Below are positions 19,175 to 29,194 of a DNA stretch of 64,000 nucleotides, one piece after another. The DNA lies in NCBI GenBank assembly GCA_014584465.1, contig JACTMU010000097.1, positions 22,683-86,682 on the forward strand, given 5' to 3'. The notes beneath the pieces were generated by a model. The model searched no databases and was not told the DNA's origin. It saw nothing but the letters and a program-made list of their open reading frames with translations. The translations under genes were made by a program, and so were the position numbers. Position 1 is the stretch's first letter; each line of letters opens with the position of its first letter. The stretch comes from Pseudomonadota bacterium (GTDB lineage Bacteria; Bdellovibrionota; Bdellovibrionia; Bdellovibrionales; JACTMU01).

Positions 19175-19781
19175 TAAAAGCAGCAGGAACTTTTAACGCA
19201 AACTTCTCTTCAATCACCTCGACCTTTGACTGGAAATTTTGAAGATGGAGTTGCACCTCAGACTCAGGCGATGAAAAAGAGAGCACGCGTTCTCTTCCAT
19301 CTCTCTTTTGCCACTTAATTTCGAGTCGGCTTTTGGAATTCAAACATCGAGTCAAATACTCATCGGAATCTCTTTCACAACGCCAGCCCTCCGACTTCTG
19401 AGGAGGCAAATCGAAAAGAACATCCACAAGGACCCGTGGATCTAGCTCCAAACGAACGAGCTCCTTCATGATCTTCGCTTCTGGACGCCCTTGATAATAC
19501 TTTCGCTCTTGCACAATGAGGCAAGTCATCACTTCACCTTGCATGGCCAGTGAGGCAACATGCACTCCAAGCGTCGAAGTGACATCGACGCGCAATCGGT
19601 GGGGGCGTTTTGAAAGAATCTCAAGATTCAATACATGAGATTTACCGCTTTTAAGATCTCGAATCAGGACCTTTCCGTCCCACCCTCCACGATCAAAGTC
19701 TTCAAAGTGAACAGGGGGCAATGTCACACAACTTGTTGCCAAAAAAAGAAAGAAAAGGAAACAGAACTTCACCGATTCCAC
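19164..19781 (-). CDS. Putative outer-membrane lipoprotein, LolB-like
   Basis: Lipobox-like [23 protein letters not shown]...[17 protein letters not shown]. Confidence 0.55.
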   Translation of the reverse strand: MESVKFCFLFFLFLATSCVTLPPVHFEDFDRGGWDGKVLIRDLKSGKSHVLNLEILSKRPHRLRVDVTSTLGVHVASLAMQGEVMTCLIVQERKYYQGRPEAKIMKELVRLELDPRVLVDVLFDLPPQKSEGWRCERDSDEYLTRCLNSKSRLEIKWQKRDGRERVLSFSSPESEVQLHLQNFQSKVEVIEEKFALKVPAAFTRL

Positions 19782-19835
19782 GCAAACATCCCTACTGGCA
19801 ACTGTGCTAAGAATTGGGTTGGGCCTAAATCGGGA

Positions 19836-21767
19836 CTACTTTGATAGTGAACTTGAGGCAGGACCTCGTTGAGATGGAACCGGCACCTGGCGTTCGATGG
19901 AGCCAATCTTCCGACGGATCTTTTCAATGCTCTTCTCATTACGATCAACCGCCACAGCCTTCAAGTACATCATCTTGGCTTTTTCAGGCAACTGGTTTCG
20001 ATAATATGCGTCGCCTAAATGCTCTGCAATGATGCTCTCATCTTGCTTTTCCGCATAAGCCCTTTCAAGAATTCGAATGGCCTCTGCAACTTCTCCCTTT
20101 TTATACAACACCCAACCCAAAGTATCTAGGATAAAAGGATCCTTGGGTTCAAATTCAAGTGCTTTTCTCACCATCTGTTCGGCATCATCCAGATGAAGGT
20201 CATTTTCCGCATAGGTGTATGCCAAATAATTAAGAGCCTTCACATGTTTCTCATCAATCTCAAGAACACGCTTCATGCTCGAAATGGTCCCTTCGAGATT
20301 TCCATCTTGATCCTGAAGCGATCCCAAATAGAAGAGAAGCTGGGCCTGCCCAGGAAATCTCGTTACAGCATCCGAAAGAATTTGCACGGCCTTCTTCACC
20401 TCTCGTTTCTCTTCAAGCAGTGCGCCATAGATGATATACATCTGAGGAATGTCACCATTGTTCTTTATTCCACCTTCAATGACTTCGATCGCTTCGGCCA
20501 ACTTGCCCTCTCGCTCCAGAATGTAGGCCATATGAATCACTGCTTCCGGATAGAATGAACTTGATACCGGTACAGCTCGAAAATGGGCCACTGCCTGAGC
20601 ATTTCTCTGCGTCTCTTCATAGACAGCTCCCAAGTAGAACCGAACCTTATCTGAATCGGGCACTTGAGAGAGAACCTCTTCAAGTTCGTGGATGGCCTCA
20701 TCAAACCGCTTGAGTTCGATCAAGATCAGTGAAATCTTGACTTTAACCCCCAAGTGTTGACTGCCTTGAACCTCCGCCACCTCCAACTGCTCAAGTGCTT
20801 CAACAAGTTTGTTTTCTTCAAGATAATAGTGACTCAGAATCTCCGCAACTTTGACTTCGGGACCGTACTTATTTTGAAAGGTTTCTAACGCGGCCATTGC
20901 CCTCTGCTTTCCGTCCATTCCGTGCTTCTCATACAGTTGTGCAAGCGCAATGACGGCATCAACGTACTTAGGGTTCTCTTTCAACGACTTGCGAAAAGAC
21001 TCTTCTGCTTCTGAATTGTTCTCTTCGCCCAACTTCTGGACCTGAACCTGACCTATGTAGTAATAACTCATGAACTTTTGATCATTGGATTTAATCTTCA
21101 AACTCTTTTCAAAGATTTCAATGGCTTCGTCGTACCTCTTCTGCTCTGCATAGAGAGTCCCAATATAGAAGTAGCCTTCAATACTGTCGGGGTTATTTTG
21201 AACTAAAAGGAGATACTGTTCATGGGCTTGATCATACATGCGCAACGAAGTGTAGATTCCTCCCAGAAGAACTCTTCCGTCACTGTACTTAGGGTCCAGC
21301 TCAAGAGATCTTTGACAACTCTCGATGGCCTCTCCGATGAGTCCTGAGCGAACATACTCCACTGCAATTCGCAGGTGCACCAGAGGTGATTCGGAATCAT
21401 AGACCAACGTCAAACGAAACTCTTCCAAAGCCTTGGTCGTCTCTCCCGCAAGACTGTAGGACTCTCCAAGCGAGAAATGGTAGTCTGCTTCCGAACGCAG
21501 ATGAGTCTCATCGATGGAAATGCTCCCGTCCCTGGAATCAGAGGGAGATGAGATGGATCTTGGCGGGCTGTTACGATCATAAAAGGCAGATTCGTGATAG
21601 ACTCCATCACCCTGAATGGCAGAGTGGCTGCATCCCAAAATCAGTGTCAAAAAGATACCACAAGGGATCTTCCCCAGTGACACCCTCCTAGACTTCACGA
21701 AGCAGGATAAAGAATCTTCTCTCATTGAAGCGCTATCGGAAGATTTGAGAGTTTGCTTGATAGGCAA
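19836..21767 (-). CDS. TPR-repeat lipoprotein
   Basis: LTLILGCSHS lipobox; many TPR units such as EAIESCQRSLELDPKYSDGRVLLGGIY. Confidence 0.85.
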   Translation of the reverse strand: MPIKQTLKSSDSASMREDSLSCFVKSRRVSLGKIPCGIFLTLILGCSHSAIQGDGVYHESAFYDRNSPPRSISSPSDSRDGSISIDETHLRSEADYHFSLGESYSLAGETTKALEEFRLTLVYDSESPLVHLRIAVEYVRSGLIGEAIESCQRSLELDPKYSDGRVLLGGIYTSLRMYDQAHEQYLLLVQNNPDSIEGYFYIGTLYAEQKRYDEAIEIFEKSLKIKSNDQKFMSYYYIGQVQVQKLGEENNSEAEESFRKSLKENPKYVDAVIALAQLYEKHGMDGKQRAMAALETFQNKYGPEVKVAEILSHYYLEENKLVEALEQLEVAEVQGSQHLGVKVKISLILIELKRFDEAIHELEEVLSQVPDSDKVRFYLGAVYEETQRNAQAVAHFRAVPVSSSFYPEAVIHMAYILEREGKLAEAIEVIEGGIKNNGDIPQMYIIYGALLEEKREVKKAVQILSDAVTRFPGQAQLLFYLGSLQDQDGNLEGTISSMKRVLEIDEKHVKALNYLAYTYAENDLHLDDAEQMVRKALEFEPKDPFILDTLGWVLYKKGEVAEAIRILERAYAEKQDESIIAEHLGDAYYRNQLPEKAKMMYLKAVAVDRNEKSIEKIRRKIGSIERQVPVPSQRGPASSSLSK

Positions 21768-22128
21768 AAACGCCCTGTTTTGAGACAGTTAGGGCCCATT
21801 TGGATTATTTTACCGATTTTTCAATTATTTCTTGACGCAACCTAACCAAGTCCACTATTTTGGGCGTCTCTGTAGTAGAGGAGAGGTTTTTTGCGCTAAT
21901 GTAACGGGTTGATCGACCTCCGTCTCGTCGTTGTTTCAGATTGTGGTTTTCGTGAGATGTGAGTAGAAAAACCTGGGCAAAGGCGGTGACAAAGGCTTGA
22001 CAACGTGTTGCGGCGAATATAGGGTCGCGCCAGACCATGTCGAGACTACAGAAGTCAGTGATGAGGGAAGGGTCCTTGGATCGTCATACAAATTGAGGAT
22101 TCAAGCATAATAGAAAGAGTGAGGGAAC

Positions 22129-22692
22129 ATGTCCATGGGAGAAACTTTGATGAGCCAAAACCGTGAAACAAGTGTTATTTCTAAGAACAAAATCATTAAA
22201 CGTTACCAGAACAGAAAGCTCTATGACACTCAACAGAGCTGCTATGTAACGCTTGATGATATTGCGAAGATGATCCGTGCAAACGAAGAGGTGACCGTCA
22301 TTGACAATAAGACAAAGAATGACATCACCGCTGCCACACTGACGCAGATCATTTTTGAAGCCGAAAAGAAGGCAACTCAACATGCTCCACTCTTTACTCT
22401 TCGTGAGATCATTCAGAATGGAAATGGCAGCATTTCCAGCTACCTGGCAAAACTTGGAGCCTTCACTCAGGATCAAGTCACTGAGTCCATTAGGACCGAA
22501 GTCACACCTCCTGTTGCAGAGCCCAAGCCCTCCGTAGACAACATTAAGCAGGCTCTTGAACAGCGTGTAGCCAGTGCAGCAAATCTTGCCCATGGCGAAG
22601 GTGCCGCATCTACATCCAAGAACTTCGCCCATAATGACGAAGATCAGACTCCTGATCTTCCGACATCCTCAAGTCAGAATTTCAACAACTAA
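22129..22692 (+). CDS. Polyhydroxyalkanoate synthesis regulator-type DNA-binding protein (PhaR-like)
   Basis: KIIKRYQNRKLYDTQQSCYVTLDDIAKMIRANEEVTVIDNKTKNDITAATLTQII matches PHB accumulation regulator N-domain. Confidence 0.88.
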   Translation: MSMGETLMSQNRETSVISKNKIIKRYQNRKLYDTQQSCYVTLDDIAKMIRANEEVTVIDNKTKNDITAATLTQIIFEAEKKATQHAPLFTLREIIQNGNGSISSYLAKLGAFTQDQVTESIRTEVTPPVAEPKPSVDNIKQALEQRVASAANLAHGEGAASTSKNFAHNDEDQTPDLPTSSSQNFNN

Positions 22693-22722
22693 TCAAGTTC
22701 TCCGAGAAAAGATTGGTTCTGC

Positions 22723-22755
22723 AAAAAGCCTCAAAGCAAACTTTGAGGCTTTTTT
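22723..22755 (+). terminator. Rho-independent terminator
   Basis: AAAAGCCTCAAAG-CAAA-CTTTGAGGCTTTTTT downstream of the PhaR-like gene. Confidence 0.85.
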
Positions 22756-22756
22756 G

Positions 22757-24007
22757 TTAGTTGAAGGATCTCCAATGAACAAACGCCATCTTCCCCCCCC
22801 TGATCGCAACCTCCTCAAAGGTCTTCTCCTCTCCTGACGGGAACTTAGATCGATCAAGCCCTCGAATGTTCACCCTGTAGGTCCCCGGTTTCAACCGAAG
22901 CCTTGCAACCTGAAAACTCTCTGGCAGCGTGGACCACTGCCTTAAGTCAGCTTGGTCTGCAAGATTCATCACAACCCACGCCAACATGCCGAGATTCTCA
23001 TCCTTTTGACGAATTTGATCTGCAACGACAGCTTTGGTTGCGATCCCAGCAACACGTTTTGCAATCAAAGCTCCGATGGCATCATTGAATGTCTTCGTTG
23101 CCACCCCTTCGAGGTCATAAATAAGATCCGTCACACTCTGACTAACCATTGAGTTGTTCTGATAAACTTCGACCTTGGCTCTCGATGTACGACTGTGAAC
23201 GGGAAAAAGTTTAGGTAGCCTATGACCACCTGGATGGGGTCGCTTTCGAGGTCCCCAACCCTGTTGATAGACCAAAACGAGTTCACCAAATTCACGGCTG
23301 GTCCATTCCGGTTGAACAACCTCTTGAGGGAACCTCTTTTTCCACTTTGCAATCTCTTCAGGTCGCTGTGCAAGGATCGCAGACCTCAGGAGATCCTTAC
23401 CAATCAATGGAAATGTTGGCTGAAGTTCAAAAACCTTTTGATACTCGATGTAGGCATCATCCCACTTCCGTTCCGCTTCCCAGACCATTGCCGAAAGATA
23501 GCGTGCAAATGGATTCTGCTCATAATCCATCTTGGCTTCAAACTTATATTTGTAAAGCTTTTCATTGAGCCTTCTTGCCTCAACCAAGGCATCATCCATA
23601 AGCCCCAACATAATGTAGTTGATCGCAAGATAGGCGTTGATCATGACCTTTTCAAAATCCTCGCCCTTATATTGAACCATTCCCTCATTGAGAAGAAGGG
23701 AACCACCAATCCGAGAAATGCTGTGGTAATCTTTGACCTCGGACAACCGATCAGCTCGCAGAAATGCTTTGTTCGACTCCTGAAAGTTACCTGCAAGTTG
23801 CTCGGCAACTCCGTAGTCTAAAAGGTAGATCAACTGATCATCGCCTTCGACCTCTGCCAAAGGCTTCAACTTTTCAGCCGCTGCGGACGGCTGTCCCCCT
23901 TGGATCAACTTACGGGACTCTTCAACCTTGGTCTGATAAGTTGCACAGCCTGTCAAAAAAAGTAGAAGGGCCCCAAAACAACTGGAGCAAATGTTTAATC
24001 TCTTCAA
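22757..24007 (-). CDS. Lipoprotein with TPR-like repeats (COG3014-like)
   Basis: LLLFLTGCATYQ lipobox; YLLDYGVAEQLAGNFQESNKAFLRAD, YLSAMVWEAERKWDDAYIEYQKVF. Confidence 0.7.
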   Translation of the reverse strand: MKRLNICSSCFGALLLFLTGCATYQTKVEESRKLIQGGQPSAAAEKLKPLAEVEGDDQLIYLLDYGVAEQLAGNFQESNKAFLRADRLSEVKDYHSISRIGGSLLLNEGMVQYKGEDFEKVMINAYLAINYIMLGLMDDALVEARRLNEKLYKYKFEAKMDYEQNPFARYLSAMVWEAERKWDDAYIEYQKVFELQPTFPLIGKDLLRSAILAQRPEEIAKWKKRFPQEVVQPEWTSREFGELVLVYQQGWGPRKRPHPGGHRLPKLFPVHSRTSRAKVEVYQNNSMVSQSVTDLIYDLEGVATKTFNDAIGALIAKRVAGIATKAVVADQIRQKDENLGMLAWVVMNLADQADLRQWSTLPESFQVARLRLKPGTYRVNIRGLDRSKFPSGEEKTFEEVAIRGGKMAFVHWRSFN

Positions 24008-24703
24008 TCAGATTCCGACAGATCGTTTCTTATACTTCTTTCGAATCTGCTTATGATCGGACCATTCAATCACTCCAGATTTCAAATTGGTCAAATTGAG
24101 TGTGATCTTATAATAGACGGTCTTCTTTTTCCCAACCTCTTGAACAATGGAATCGAGTCGACCATTGACAATATAGTCCGCACCCGCCTGTCCTCCGGGT
24201 CCTTTCTTGCTGGCTTCAGAAACCACACCAGAATTCTGATACTCATACTCCTCTGCGATATCTTCACGTGCCGCCTTATCTACAAATCGAACCTTTCCCC
24301 CTCGCATGAGCTCCACCTGGACCATGTCCATGACGCTCTGAGTGTCGATATGTTCACTGGTTTTGTTTTGTAGTTTAGTAACCATAACCAAGGGCGGAAG
24401 CTTTGCCCTTGAGATCGCATTGTGGTTGAGCATACTGGTCACAAGCTCATTCACTGTCTTTTGCATGTCGGTCTCTGACCACTGATCGGTCAACAGATTT
24501 TCTGTTGCGACATCATCGTAATCGCCTTCAACGAAGGCTTGAGGCCCGCATCCAGAAAACGTCAACAAGCTAAATCCCAAAAAGAAAAACTTACACCATC
24601 TCATCTCCACTCCTCTCGTTGTCTTCTCCCTCACACCAAAACCCTCAACTATTAAGTCCAACCCGGATCTGAAATTAGAAACGAGACCCTGGGATGATCT
24701 CAA
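24008..24703 (-). CDS. Penicillin-binding protein activator LpoB-like lipoprotein
   Basis: LTFSGCGPQ lipobox; KLPPLVMVTKLQNKTSEHIDTQSVMDMVQVELMRGGKVRFVD, ADYIVNGRLDSIVQEVG; true start probably the internal MRWCKFFFLG. Confidence 0.8.
   Translation of the reverse strand: MRSSQGLVSNFRSGLDLIVEGFGVREKTTRGVEMRWCKFFFLGFSLLTFSGCGPQAFVEGDYDDVATENLLTDQWSETDMQKTVNELVTSMLNHNAISRAKLPPLVMVTKLQNKTSEHIDTQSVMDMVQVELMRGGKVRFVDKAAREDIAEEYEYQNSGVVSEASKKGPGGQAGADYIVNGRLDSIVQEVGKKKTVYYKITLNLTNLKSGVIEWSDHKQIRKKYKKRSVGI
24657..24685 (+). repeat. Dispersed short repeat, copy c
   Basis: TCCAACCCGGATCTGAAATTAGAAACGAG. Confidence 0.5.
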
Positions 24704-24868
24704 AATCAGAGATTCATTCTAATCAGATAACTCCATCCAATCAAGCGATTGCAACAGGAAAGACCAATCGAGCTTCTATACGGTTCCGCGATTCGGCCAA
24801 ATAGGATTGTCTGAACCCGTGGATTTGCTCGACAGGTCGTCATAAGGTTTGCATAGACCTTCTGTGCA

Positions 24869-25372
24869 ATGCAGAAAACCAGCCAAATAGAACGACTCGA
24901 AAAGAACGGACGACAGAAATCCATGAAAGAGTGGAGTCCTCGAAGTTCCCTCTCGAGCAGCTATGATGCCTTTTGTCAGCTTAGAAGAACCTTTCTCAGA
25001 TCTCCCGTTGAGGAGCTATGGATCTTGTCTCTAAGCCGTGGTCTCCTTCTGATCCGAAGTCAGATGCTCTTTCGAGGAACGGCAGATGCCTGCACCGTTC
25101 ACCCTCGTGACATCTTCCGATTTGCTTGCCTCACCAATGCAAGCTTCATCATTTTGGCACACAACCATCCGAGTCGCTCTCTGACACCATCTCGAGAAGA
25201 TCTCCTATTTACCCAACGTATCATTGAAGCAGGAAATCTCTTTCAGATTCCACTGCTCGATCATCTCTTGGTCTCACCGACTGAATACAAAAGCTTCGCC
25301 GATCAAAAATGGATCAACTTTCAAACTGGCGAGATCAGCGACCGCTTTGACCATTTGGATTTTGAGAGCTGA
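24869..25372 (+). CDS. RadC-like JAB domain protein
   Basis: GLLLIRSQMLFRGTADACTVHPRDIFRFACLTNASFIILAHNHPSRSLTPSREDLLFTQRI (HNHPSG-like motif). Confidence 0.82.
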   Translation: MQKTSQIERLEKNGRQKSMKEWSPRSSLSSSYDAFCQLRRTFLRSPVEELWILSLSRGLLLIRSQMLFRGTADACTVHPRDIFRFACLTNASFIILAHNHPSRSLTPSREDLLFTQRIIEAGNLFQIPLLDHLLVSPTEYKSFADQKWINFQTGEISDRFDHLDFES

Positions 25373-25976
25373 AGTCCGATGCCGCTCCACGAGCTTGTAC
25401 TTTTCGTATGTTGCTCAGTTTGAGAGTCTTAGGATCAACGTCGACCACATACCCCTGTTTAAGAGCACTCTCTTTAAAGGCTCGAATGAACTCCTCATGA
25501 TACCTCTTGTTGTAATCTCGCCTTAAAATTTCTTGCTCCTTCAGCAAGTAAACTCGGTCCGCTGCGCTCAATTCAAACTGATGAGAGATGCCCTCCTCAA
25601 GATCCTCCATCACATGGTCGTAAGGTGAAGCTTGGCTCTCATGAAACGAGGTGCCCTGTGGTAAACCCGGCAGCTCCTCAGCATCTCGACCCTCTGTAAA
25701 GTATCGTTGAAGCCGTGAATTTTCCTCCTCCATAACGAGGCGATCTCGATCGATGTCGTTGTTCGTCTTTCGAAGATGAAAGTTCACCGAGTCGATGTAA
25801 TTCATCACATCCTTCTTACCATTCCCACTGACAGAAGGGCGACTCCCCCCAGAATAGGAGCCCTGCATTGATCGTCCTGATCCCCTTTTCGCCGCATCCT
25901 TTTGACTCGTCCTCTCAAAGAGAAGAAGACAAACGAGCAGCAATAAAATGATGATCACAATTTTCTTTGAGTCCAT
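25335..25976 (-). CDS. Hypothetical single-TM protein
   Basis: Start MDSKKIVIIILLLLVCLLLF; ORF downstream of histidine kinase; convergent overlap with radC-like gene. Confidence 0.6.
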   Translation of the reverse strand: MDSKKIVIIILLLLVCLLLFERTSQKDAAKRGSGRSMQGSYSGGSRPSVSGNGKKDVMNYIDSVNFHLRKTNNDIDRDRLVMEEENSRLQRYFTEGRDAEELPGLPQGTSFHESQASPYDHVMEDLEEGISHQFELSAADRVYLLKEQEILRRDYNKRYHEEFIRAFKESALKQGYVVDVDPKTLKLSNIRKVQARGAASDFSSQNPNGQSGR

Positions 25977-26036
25977 CAGACTCTTATCGACCAAAATCGA
26001 GATTTTCTTGAGTCCGGATATGTGAACTTTCGTATA

Positions 26037-26065
26037 CCCATTTCTAATTTCGGATTGGGGTTCAA
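26037..26065 (-). repeat. Dispersed short repeat, copy d
   Basis: Reverse complement TTGAACCCCAATCCGAAATTAGAAATGGG; 23/29 identity with copy a. Confidence 0.5.
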
Positions 26066-28029
26066 TGGCGATCTTGTACAATCACTCCTGGTTTACCAAT
26101 CTCCAACGCTCTCAGAGGCAGCGTCACCGTAAACTCACTCCCCTTGCCAACTTCGGATGTAACATAAATCTCTCCCCCGTGGCGCTCCACGATCCCGTAG
26201 CTGATGCTTAAACCAAGTCCTGTTCCCTCTCCGATCTCTTTGGTCGTGTAGAAGGGATCAAAGATCTTTCCAATCTCGCTGGGAGGGATTCCCTTCCCGT
26301 TGTCGCGAATGCGCACCTCGATCTTTTTGCTCTCTTTGAGATGTCTCGTTTTGATCCAAATGTCTCCTTGGCCCTCAATGGCTGCAATTGCATTGGACAG
26401 GATGTTCATAAAGACCTGATTCAACTGGCTCGGATAACACAAAACCTGTGGCAACGACTCAAACTCCCTATGAATCTGAATTCGACCCCGAATCTCGCCA
26501 GACAAGAGAGTGAGCGTGTCCTCAATCCCCGGAGTTATATCAATAAGGCTGATCTTTGAGCTGTCCAATCGAGAAAAATTCCTCAATCCTAAAACAATAT
26601 CCCTAATTCTTTGTGCACCATCCTCGCAGGACTTAATCAGCTTTGGAAGATCCTCAAGAATGTAGCCATACTCGGCCTCCTCCAATGCCTCCTCCAGTTT
26701 TTGAGGTTCAGCCTTTGCCACCCCAATGAGGTGAAACAACCTCTCTGAATACTCCCGAAGATGGCTCATGTTGCTGTAAATAAACCCAATCGGATTGTTC
26801 AACTCATGCGCAACACCGGCCACAAGTTGACCGAGACTTGCCATTTTCTCTGAGTGAACCAGCTGCGATTGGGCCTCCTTGAGCTGCGAATAGGCTGTTT
26901 CAGCTTCATTGATCTTGTCAGTCAACTCCTTTTGAACCTTCAATGTCTTTTGGCTCATCCGGTTAAAACTCTCAGTGAGCAAACCCAGCTCTGTGTGGCT
27001 CACCTCGGGAATCATCTTAAAAGGTTTACCCTCTTCAACACTTGCAATCGCATCCAGCAGAAGGCGAAATGGCCTTGAAATGATTCGAGATGTAACAAAA
27101 CTTGTGATACTGAGAAGCACCACCACTGTGCCCACAACCGTGAAAAATGCGTATTTGACCTCTTTCAATATGCGATCCGATTCTCCCGTATAGCCACCTA
27201 AACCAACAAAAAAACGATCTTCCCCCCACGTCAGTGGCTGAACTAAGAGACCCAACGAGTGGTTTTGAATCAGAATGTTTTCGACCTCCTCATGATCCTG
27301 TTGAGTCAAATTTCGAAAGTATTCTTGCGGAAATCGAGTGAGGTCCTCCATGGTGGCCACAACGGGACGACTCTCCCGATCCAAAAGCAGCAATTCAAGA
27401 TTCATCCTCTTTTTCAAGCCCGTCAGAAAGAGTTCATCCATACTGACCAGAGCCTCAACGAAGCCCACGGCTTTCCCATTGGAGTTTACAATCTTTGCAT
27501 AAATCACCAACTCCAAAAGAGAGACTCCGACGGTATCGACAAGCTTGAATGGGCTCTTCTCCAAAATTTGAGCGACGATCTTCTCCGGTAAAAAAATTTC
27601 TGAAATCTTGGTTCTTTTCTCCTCCTCAATTCTTCCATCGGATCCCCGAAAAAGAGAGCTGACCATTCGACCATCTTGATCAAAAAATGAGAGTCTTCGT
27701 GCAATCTGATGAGGCGCAATCTTTCGAGCCACAGTGCCTATCTGTAAAAAATTGCCACTGGACATGAGAAAGACCAAAGATGGGTCTTCAATCAACGTCG
27801 TAACACTTTGAGTAAGCGTAGATTCAAAGTCTCCAAGTATGATCTCGACCTCACGGGCATTGCCTCGCAACCGCTGATAGAGCTCACCCCGTATCGCCTC
27901 TTCATATTTGACAAAGGAAAATCCGGTCAAAAATCCCAGAGGTGCAACAGAAAAGAGAATGAAGAGCGCCATCAACAAGGTTCTAAGAGATCGCTTCGGA
28001 GCAAATCCAAACTGAGACGATCTACTCAT
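26062..28029 (-). CDS. Membrane sensor histidine kinase with HAMP domain
   Basis: MASLGQLVAGVAHELNNPIGFIYSN (H box), NAIAAIEGQGDI, GKGIPPSEIGKIFDPFYTTKEIGEGTGLGLSI; TM plus HAMP-like region. Confidence 0.92.
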   Translation of the reverse strand: MSRSSQFGFAPKRSLRTLLMALFILFSVAPLGFLTGFSFVKYEEAIRGELYQRLRGNAREVEIILGDFESTLTQSVTTLIEDPSLVFLMSSGNFLQIGTVARKIAPHQIARRLSFFDQDGRMVSSLFRGSDGRIEEEKRTKISEIFLPEKIVAQILEKSPFKLVDTVGVSLLELVIYAKIVNSNGKAVGFVEALVSMDELFLTGLKKRMNLELLLLDRESRPVVATMEDLTRFPQEYFRNLTQQDHEEVENILIQNHSLGLLVQPLTWGEDRFFVGLGGYTGESDRILKEVKYAFFTVVGTVVVLLSITSFVTSRIISRPFRLLLDAIASVEEGKPFKMIPEVSHTELGLLTESFNRMSQKTLKVQKELTDKINEAETAYSQLKEAQSQLVHSEKMASLGQLVAGVAHELNNPIGFIYSNMSHLREYSERLFHLIGVAKAEPQKLEEALEEAEYGYILEDLPKLIKSCEDGAQRIRDIVLGLRNFSRLDSSKISLIDITPGIEDTLTLLSGEIRGRIQIHREFESLPQVLCYPSQLNQVFMNILSNAIAAIEGQGDIWIKTRHLKESKKIEVRIRDNGKGIPPSEIGKIFDPFYTTKEIGEGTGLGLSISYGIVERHGGEIYVTSEVGKGSEFTVTLPLRALEIGKPGVIVQDRH

Positions 28030-29194
28030 GAAGAGGCTCCCCCTCACTTTCTATGGGGGTCTCCTCACCATCTCGATACGCTGGCACCGGACTCTCTTTC
28101 TTTGACTCAACATTTAAGGAATCTGGAGATCCCTCTGAGGAAGTTTCACTCGCGTCGGGGGCTGGGCCCTTTGCTCCATCTTCTTTAACCTCAGGAGAAC
28201 CCTCTTGAGGTTGCGTTGACCTACCGGTTTCCGTTTTGAGGCCCTCTTCGATCCATAAAATAATTCGAATCTGTCCCTCAGGCATCACGCGGACATGGTC
28301 ATCTTTATAGATTCTGATTTCACCCCGCATCTTCAACGCAGAGAGAAGCTCCTCATATCTGGCCTCCTCCATAGCAAAATGGAAGTAGCTCCCTCTTGTT
28401 TTCCGCCATCCAAGTGGAACGCTACCTGCCTTTTCTCCACCAAGAGCCTCAATGTCCCTCACAATTTCAGGAGTAATTTGCTCAAGCCCTTTCAGTCTCA
28501 TAAAGCCTCGATAGACATACCCTTTACGCTTTTCAGTCGTAGCTGGTCTCTCTTGTGAAACTTCAACTTGAGATTGGGGCTCTTCCCTCAAAGAAACTAG
28601 CGCCTGAGCTGCCACCGAGCCTTTCATGTTCGAAGGAGCTGGACCAGATGATGCTCCGGGCTCCGATGGGTTGGCCTCAGGAACCTGAGAGGCAACACTC
28701 GAGGGAACCTCGTCCAAAGGGCTCTCCTGATCGCTCTGCGACCTCTCCTTTACAACCTCACTCAGGACGATCTTTGGGTCTGAGACGACCATCGTCTTCC
28801 ACATTCGTTTCCACGGAACCAGTGTCACCACCATCGCAACTGTGAGACTTACCAAAAGAGCCTCGGAACTCCACCTCAAAGAGTGAGGCCAGTGTCTCCA
28901 GCGAAGCCAATCAAGCCAAGAAGGAAGCAACCCATAGGCCGTTGAGACCGAATCATAGACGTCGTTGGAGATCTCAGTGAGAGCCAACTCTTTGCAATAA
29001 TGAATGCCATACTGAATGGATCTAAGATGGTTTTGGTTTTCCTCGTGCTCTTTGAGCGAGCGTTCTACAAGGTCTTTGTACTCTTCCGGCAGTCTCCCAC
29101 AGACATAATCATAGAGAAGCTCCTGACAGTGAAAAGATGTCATCAATCTACGATGTTTGATCGGCTTAAAGTCGACGTTTACATACTCATTCAT
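28022..29194 (-). CDS. Putative anti-sigma-like membrane protein
   Basis: N-terminal FHCQELLYDYVCGRLPEEYKDLVERSLKEHEE resembling zf-HC2/anti-sigma, single TM (EALLVSLTVAMVVTLVPW), Pro/Ser-rich periplasmic region; start overlaps upstream sigma-like gene. Confidence 0.55.
   Translation of the reverse strand: MNEYVNVDFKPIKHRRLMTSFHCQELLYDYVCGRLPEEYKDLVERSLKEHEENQNHLRSIQYGIHYCKELALTEISNDVYDSVSTAYGLLPSWLDWLRWRHWPHSLRWSSEALLVSLTVAMVVTLVPWKRMWKTMVVSDPKIVLSEVVKERSQSDQESPLDEVPSSVASQVPEANPSEPGASSGPAPSNMKGSVAAQALVSLREEPQSQVEVSQERPATTEKRKGYVYRGFMRLKGLEQITPEIVRDIEALGGEKAGSVPLGWRKTRGSYFHFAMEEARYEELLSALKMRGEIRIYKDDHVRVMPEGQIRIILWIEEGLKTETGRSTQPQEGSPEVKEDGAKGPAPDASETSSEGSPDSLNVESKKESPVPAYRDGEETPIESEGEPLHE

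Noticed and set aside
21805-22038. 77-aa minus-strand ORF in the gap before the PhaR-like gene
   Set aside because: No recognisable motif and no clear RBS; probably chance ORF in a promoter region.
22084-22632. 182-aa minus-strand ORF opposite the PhaR-like gene
   Set aside because: Antisense to a strongly conserved coding region; shadow ORF.
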